Origin: JACMQX01 sp044225675
GTDB lineage: Bacteria > Pseudomonadota > Gammaproteobacteria > Burkholderiales > Burkholderiaceae_C
Direction of reading: 5' to 3'
DNA length: 64,000 nt
Assembly: GCA_044225675.1 (NCBI GenBank)
Contig: JBGAIH010000008.1
Coordinates: 1-64,000, forward strand
The notes under the pieces were generated by a model. The model did not search any database and was not told the origin of the DNA. It saw only the letters and a program-made list of their open reading frames with translations. Positions 60,152 through 64,000 of this stretch are shown here, one piece after another. Every line of letters begins with the position of its first letter. The stretch's first letter is position 1. The position numbers and the translations under genes are program-made.

Positions 60152-60340
60152 GTGAACTCCAAAGGTTGGGTCTAAAATCCGGTCCGATTTGTGAGTTTGT
60201 GTGTCTCGCACACAGGCGAGGCCACCTCAAAACACAACACCTTGACTGAACCGGTTTGCGATTTGCTTCACTGGGCGTCCATCTGCCGATGAAAATCCGC
60301 TGATGAAAAGCGGGCAATGGACGAGAAGTAAAACCCAAAG

Positions 60341-60349
60341 AGTATAGCA
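60341..60349 (-). promoter_or_regulatory. Extended -10 promoter for rpsB operon
   Basis: TGCTATACT on the minus strand (60349-60341) is a good extended -10 element; the region upstream is G-rich with no clear -35. The transcript would carry about 180 nt of leader before rpsB, including a repeated TTTTCATC-GG element near 60285-60305, possibly used for S2 autoregulation. Confidence 0.45.
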
Positions 60350-60381
60350 CAGCGACCCCTCCCCGCCCCCTCTTCACCCCC

Positions 60382-61716
60382 ATGCCCAGAGACATTCACA
60401 GCACCCGCGAAGCCATGGCCGCGGGCGCCTCCAGCCTTCGGGCCGAGATCGACAACGCCATCGAAGCCGCCCAGGCGCCCGCCCATGCGGCGGTCTATCT
60501 GCGGACGATGTTCGACGAGGCCCGCGCCGGCGCGACCGACCCGTCGGCCGGCTCGCGCCCGTTGGCGGGCCTGCCGGTGTCGGTCAAGGACCTGTTCGAC
60601 ATCGCCGGGCAGACCACGGCGGCCGGATCGGTCGTGCTTGCCGGCCAGCCGCCCGCACTGCAGGACAGTGTGGCCGTCGCGCGGCTGCGCGCGGCCGGTG
60701 CCACCCTCATCGGCCGCACGAACATGACCGAGTTCGCCTTCTCGGGCGTCGGCGTCAATCCGCACTTCGGAACGCCGGCCAACGTATGCGACAGCCAGGT
60801 GGCGCGCATCCCGGGCGGCTCGTCCAGCGGTGCTGCCGTGTCCGTGGCGGGAGGCTCGGCCTTCATCGGCCTGGGCTCGGACACCGGCGGCTCCATCCGC
60901 ATCCCGGCGGCGCTCAACGGCATCGTGGGCTTCAAGAACACCGCCCGGCTGACGCCGGCGGGCGGCGCCCTGCCCTTGTCGACCACGCTGGACACCGTCT
61001 GCGCCATGACGCGCTCGGTGCGCGACGCCGTGCTGGCCCATGAAATCCTCGCGGGGCGGCGGGTGCCGCTTTCCGGTGCGCCGCTGGCCGGACGTCGCCT
61101 GGCGGTGCCGCGCACGGTCATGCTCGATGGGCTGGAGCCCGCCGTGGCACGGGCCTTCGAGCGCGCGCTCGGAACGCTGCGGAACGCAGGCGCACGGATC
61201 GAAGAGATCGACCTGCCCGAGATCGCCGACCTCGGCGCCATCCAGGCCAACGGCGGCTTTGCCGCCGCAGAAAGCTACGCCTGGCACCGCCCCTGGCTCG
61301 CCGGCCACGCCGGGCGCTACGACCCGCGGGTGGCCACGCGCATCCAGCGCGGCGCCACCATGATGGCCCACGACTACATCGATCTCATCCACGCGCGGCG
61401 TGACTGGATCGCTCGCGTCGAGCGCGCCACCGCAGGTTTCGACGCCCTGCTGTCGCCGACGGTGCCGATCACCGCGCCGCCGACGGCCCGCGTGGCGCCC
61501 GGCACGGAGCGCGACGATGCGTTCTTCCAGGTCAACGCGCTGCTGCTGCGCAATCCGAGCGTGGTCAACATGCTCGACGGCTGCGCCATCTCCCTGCCCT
61601 GCCACGCGGCGGGCGAACTGCCGGTCGGCCTCATGATCTGGCACGGGGCGATGCGCGACGACGCGGTGCTGGACATCGCGCTTGCGGCCGAAGCGCAGCT
61701 GAACGGACACCCATGA
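60382..61716 (+). CDS. Amidase-signature family hydrolase
   Basis: A 444-residue amidase (GatA-like fold). The Ser-cisSer-Lys triad is readable: Lys69 in S-V-K-D, the Ser cluster of G-G-S-S-S-G (146-150) and the nucleophile Ser171 in D-T-G-G-S-I-R-I-P. It is not the tRNA amidotransferase subunit, as gatB and gatC are absent and it is coupled to a D-amino-acid dehydrogenase gene (ATGA overlap at 61713). It may release an amino acid from an amide for that oxidase; the substrate is unknown. Confidence 0.87.
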   Translation: MPRDIHSTREAMAAGASSLRAEIDNAIEAAQAPAHAAVYLRTMFDEARAGATDPSAGSRPLAGLPVSVKDLFDIAGQTTAAGSVVLAGQPPALQDSVAVARLRAAGATLIGRTNMTEFAFSGVGVNPHFGTPANVCDSQVARIPGGSSSGAAVSVAGGSAFIGLGSDTGGSIRIPAALNGIVGFKNTARLTPAGGALPLSTTLDTVCAMTRSVRDAVLAHEILAGRRVPLSGAPLAGRRLAVPRTVMLDGLEPAVARAFERALGTLRNAGARIEEIDLPEIADLGAIQANGGFAAAESYAWHRPWLAGHAGRYDPRVATRIQRGATMMAHDYIDLIHARRDWIARVERATAGFDALLSPTVPITAPPTARVAPGTERDDAFFQVNALLLRNPSVVNMLDGCAISLPCHAAGELPVGLMIWHGAMRDDAVLDIALAAEAQLNGHP

Positions 61717-62975
61717 AGATCGCGATCGTCGGCGCCGGCATCATCGGCGTCACCACAGCCTTCGAGCTGGCCTCGGACGGCCATGAAGTCACCGTGTTCG
61801 AACGCCGCAGCGCGGCCGCCGAGGAAAGCAGCTTTGCCAATGCGGGCGTGGTGGCCCCCGGCTACGTCACGCCCTGGGCCGCGCCCGGCATGCCTGGCAA
61901 GGTGGCGCGCTTCCTCCTGAGCGCGCATGCCCCGGTGCGCCTGAGCCTGCCGCTGTCGGGCGACGAGCTCGCCTGGATGTGGCGCTGGTGGCGGGCCTGC
62001 AGGCTGGAAACCTACCTGGCCAACCGGACGCGGATGCAGCGCCTGGCCTTCTACAGTCGCGAGCGCCTCCACCAGATCACGGCCGACCTGCGCCTCGAAT
62101 ACGACGGCAGCGCCGGCTACATGGTGCTGCTGCGCTCCGAGAAGGACAGCAAGCTGGTGCAGCCTGGCCTGCAGGTGCTGCGCGACGCAGGCGTGAGCTT
62201 CCGCGAGATCAACGCCGACGAGGCCCGGCGGATCGAGCCGGCGCTCAACCCCGACACCGCCTTTCTGGGGGCTGTCCATCTGCCGCAGGACGAAGTCGCC
62301 AATTGCCGCCAGTTCGCCCTGCTCCTCAAGAAGGAGGCCGAGGCACGCGGCGCCGTGTTCGAGTTCGGGGCGACGGTGTCGCACCTGGACCGCTCGCGTC
62401 CTGCGAACGTGCATCTGGTGGGCGAGCCCTCGGCCCGCAGCTTCGATGCGGTGGTGATGTGCGCGGGCCTCGCGTCCGCGCAGCTGCTGCGGCCCCTCGG
62501 GCTTCGCATCCCGCTGGTGGCGGTGCATGGCTATTCGGTCAGCGCGCCCATCCGCGAGCCGCTCAATGCGCCGCGCAGTGCGCTCATGGACGAGCGCTAC
62601 AAGGTTGCGATCTCGCGCCTGGGTGGCCGCGTGCGCGTGGCCGGCAGCGCCGAGATCGGCGGCTCGCCGACGCGCAAGCGCGCTGCATCGCTGCAGACGC
62701 TCTACAAGGTGCTGCACGACTGGTTCCCTGGCGCAGCGCAGATCGCCAACACCGGCTCGGCCGTGCAGGAATGGAAAGGCGCGCGCCCCATGCTGCCCGA
62801 CGGGCCGCCGATCGTATCGGGCACCGGCCTGTCCGGTCTCTGGCTGAACCTGGGACACGGTTCCTCCGGCTGGGCACTGAGCTGCGGCAGCGCCCGCGCA
62901 TTGGCCGACCTCATGGCCGGGCGCACGCCGGAGATCGACCTTGAGGGCCTGGATGCCGCGCGGCTGACGGGCTGA
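61713..62975 (+). CDS. dadA: D-amino-acid dehydrogenase (DadA-like)
   Basis: A 420-residue FAD enzyme of the DadA group, oxidising D-amino acids to keto acids and passing electrons to the respiratory chain at the inner membrane. The N-terminal Rossmann motif is I-V-G-A-G-I-I-G (residues 4-11), followed by a helix and V-F-E-R-R. V-V-A-P-G-Y and a C-terminal G-H-G-S-S-G-W motif complete the FAD pocket. There is no alanine racemase (dadX) beside it. Its start overlaps the amidase stop, so the two probably act in sequence. Confidence 0.87.
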   Translation: MKIAIVGAGIIGVTTAFELASDGHEVTVFERRSAAAEESSFANAGVVAPGYVTPWAAPGMPGKVARFLLSAHAPVRLSLPLSGDELAWMWRWWRACRLETYLANRTRMQRLAFYSRERLHQITADLRLEYDGSAGYMVLLRSEKDSKLVQPGLQVLRDAGVSFREINADEARRIEPALNPDTAFLGAVHLPQDEVANCRQFALLLKKEAEARGAVFEFGATVSHLDRSRPANVHLVGEPSARSFDAVVMCAGLASAQLLRPLGLRIPLVAVHGYSVSAPIREPLNAPRSALMDERYKVAISRLGGRVRVAGSAEIGGSPTRKRAASLQTLYKVLHDWFPGAAQIANTGSAVQEWKGARPMLPDGPPIVSGTGLSGLWLNLGHGSSGWALSCGSARALADLMAGRTPEIDLEGLDAARLTG

Positions 62976-63053
62976 CCCGTTGGAAGACGGACAGGCTGCG
63001 CGCGCCCTTGATTCGCTGCGCCAGCACCTGCCGGCATGCCGCACAATGCGCCC

Positions 63054-64000
63054 ATGCACCGCATCTGCCCTGGACACGCCGCCCTGCTGCATGACGTGGC
63101 CGCGACGCGCCGGGCCGAAGCCCGGGCGGCCGCCGGCCTGCCTCCTCACACCCTGATGCAGCGAGCCGGCCAGCAGGTGGCCCGGCTCGCCCTGGCCATC
63201 GCGCCTCATGCGCGCACGCTCTGGGTCGCCTGCGGCCCGGGCAACAACGGCGGCGATGGACTCGAGGCTGCGGCCCGGCTGGCGCAGCGGGGCAGGCAGG
63301 TCATCGTCACGATGACGACGACACCCGAGCGTCTGCCGGTCGACGCCGCGGCATCCTGGGCGCGCGCCCGCGATGCCGGCGTCGCCTTCCACACGTCGCC
63401 ACCGGACGCATGGGACCTGGCGATCGACGCCCTGCTCGGCATCGGTGCAACGCGTGCCCCGGAAGGCCTGATGGCCGAATGGATCCATCGGCTCAACGGC
63501 GCGGCAGCGCCGGTCCTCGCCATCGACCTGCCGTCGGGCCTGAATGCCGACACGGGAGAGGCGTCGCCCGTCTGCGTGCGCGCCCGCTGCACACTCACGC
63601 TGCTCACCGTGAAGCCTGGCCTGTTCACGGCCCAGGGCCGCGATACTGCCGGCGACGTGTGGTTCGACCCGATCGGCACGCCCGGTGGCGACCCGTCGGA
63701 GGCCGTGGCCAGGCTTGTCGAGGATGCGCCGCTGCCTCCTCGGCCGCATGCCTCGCACAAAGGCAGTTGGGGCGATGTGGCCGTGGTCGGCGGCGCGCCC
63801 GGCATGCGCGGCGCGGCCGCGCTGGCGGCGACTGCCGCGCTGCATGCGGGCGCGGGCCGCGTCTATTTGTGCCCGCTTGAGGCGCAGGGCGACGGCTTCG
63901 ACGCCGGACAGCCTGAGCTGATGTTCCGTCCGCTGGAAGCGCTCGACCTCAGTCGGCTGACCGTGGTGTGCGGCTGTGGCGGAGGCGATGCCGTGCGCGG
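63054..64000 (+). CDS. nnr: Bifunctional NAD(P)HX epimerase/dehydratase, 3' end cut off
   Basis: The frame is open from the ATG at 63054 to the right edge (315 codons visible). The N-terminal YjeF_N epimerase domain (1-210) shows the Asn-rich loop G-P-G-N-N-G-G-D-G and I-D-L-P-S-G-L-N-A-D-T-G. The C-terminal ADP-dependent dehydratase domain begins H-K-G-S-W-G-D-V-A-V-V-G-G and is truncated by the window end before its final G-D-V type motif. The enzyme repairs hydrated NADH and NADPH. The 78-bp gap after dadA shows no feature. Confidence 0.9.
   Translation, partial: MHRICPGHAALLHDVAATRRAEARAAAGLPPHTLMQRAGQQVARLALAIAPHARTLWVACGPGNNGGDGLEAAARLAQRGRQVIVTMTTTPERLPVDAAASWARARDAGVAFHTSPPDAWDLAIDALLGIGATRAPEGLMAEWIHRLNGAAAPVLAIDLPSGLNADTGEASPVCVRARCTLTLLTVKPGLFTAQGRDTAGDVWFDPIGTPGGDPSEAVARLVEDAPLPPRPHASHKGSWGDVAVVGGAPGMRGAAALAATAALHAGAGRVYLCPLEAQGDGFDAGQPELMFRPLEALDLSRLTVVCGCGGGDAVR

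Overview
The window looks like chromosome of a high-GC betaproteobacterium of the order Burkholderiales, probably Comamonadaceae-like. I infer this from the conserved run trmH-rnhB-lpxB-lpxA-fabZ-lpxD-ompH-bamA-rseP-dxr-cdsA-uppS-frr-pyrH-tsf-rpsB, the run carA-carB-greA-yhbY/rlmE-ftsH-folP-glmM, an intracellular PhaZ-type PHB depolymerase and a stand-alone rnfB. No rRNA, tRNA, CRISPR array or complete transposon was seen.

Layout. (1) 1-7.9 kb is accessory: a cut-off HEPN-like protein, a second small protein with an R-x4-H motif and its own terminator, a tiny membrane protein, an eroded IS3-family OrfA, an NlpC/P60-like hydrolase, a GFA protein, an SRAP (YedK) DNA-lesion protein, a strongly structured RNA-like leader before a small orphan protein, a LysM membrane protein, a two-gene PD-(D/E)XK nuclease operon and two small secreted proteins. 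The part from about 4.7 to 7.9 kb is visibly less GC-rich than the rest. (2) 7.9-12 kb: a TonB-dependent siderophore-type receptor coupled to a DJ-1/PfpI lipoprotein, and a DUF2946 protein. (3) 12.2-19.8 kb: a lipoprotein plus beta-helix surface protein pair, a DUF2721 membrane protein, a 1176-residue patatin-like protein and a DODA-type dioxygenase. (4) 19.9-25.8 kb: phaZ with a histone-like tail, rnfB and a large hybrid histidine kinase. (5) 25.7-33.7 kb: a 6-deoxysugar (L-fucose-like) catabolic cluster: lactonase and aldose dehydrogenase on one strand; FucU mutarotase, GntR regulator, DapA-family aldolase, TRAP transporter and PfkB kinase on the other, around a shared operator-like palindrome. 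(6) 33.7-45 kb: housekeeping glmM, folP, ftsH, rlmE, yhbY, greA, carB and carA. (7) 45-60.2 kb: one long minus-strand envelope, lipid A and translation operon read from rpsB to the trmH-family gene. (8) 60.4-64 kb: amidase, D-amino-acid dehydrogenase and the start of the bifunctional NAD(P)HX repair enzyme.

How they work together. Region 7 couples translation (rpsB, tsf, frr), UMP kinase, undecaprenyl and phospholipid precursor synthesis (uppS, cdsA, dxr), outer-membrane protein assembly (bamA, ompH, rseP) and lipid A synthesis (lpxD, fabZ, lpxA, lpxB), with many stop/start overlaps. Region 5 reads as uptake (TRAP), mutarotation, oxidation, lactone opening and aldol cleavage under one GntR regulator, but no sugar-acid dehydratase is present. 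The most novel-looking items are the nuclease operon at 5.5-7.1 kb, the HEPN-like small proteins, and the structured RNA at 4.1-4.3 kb.
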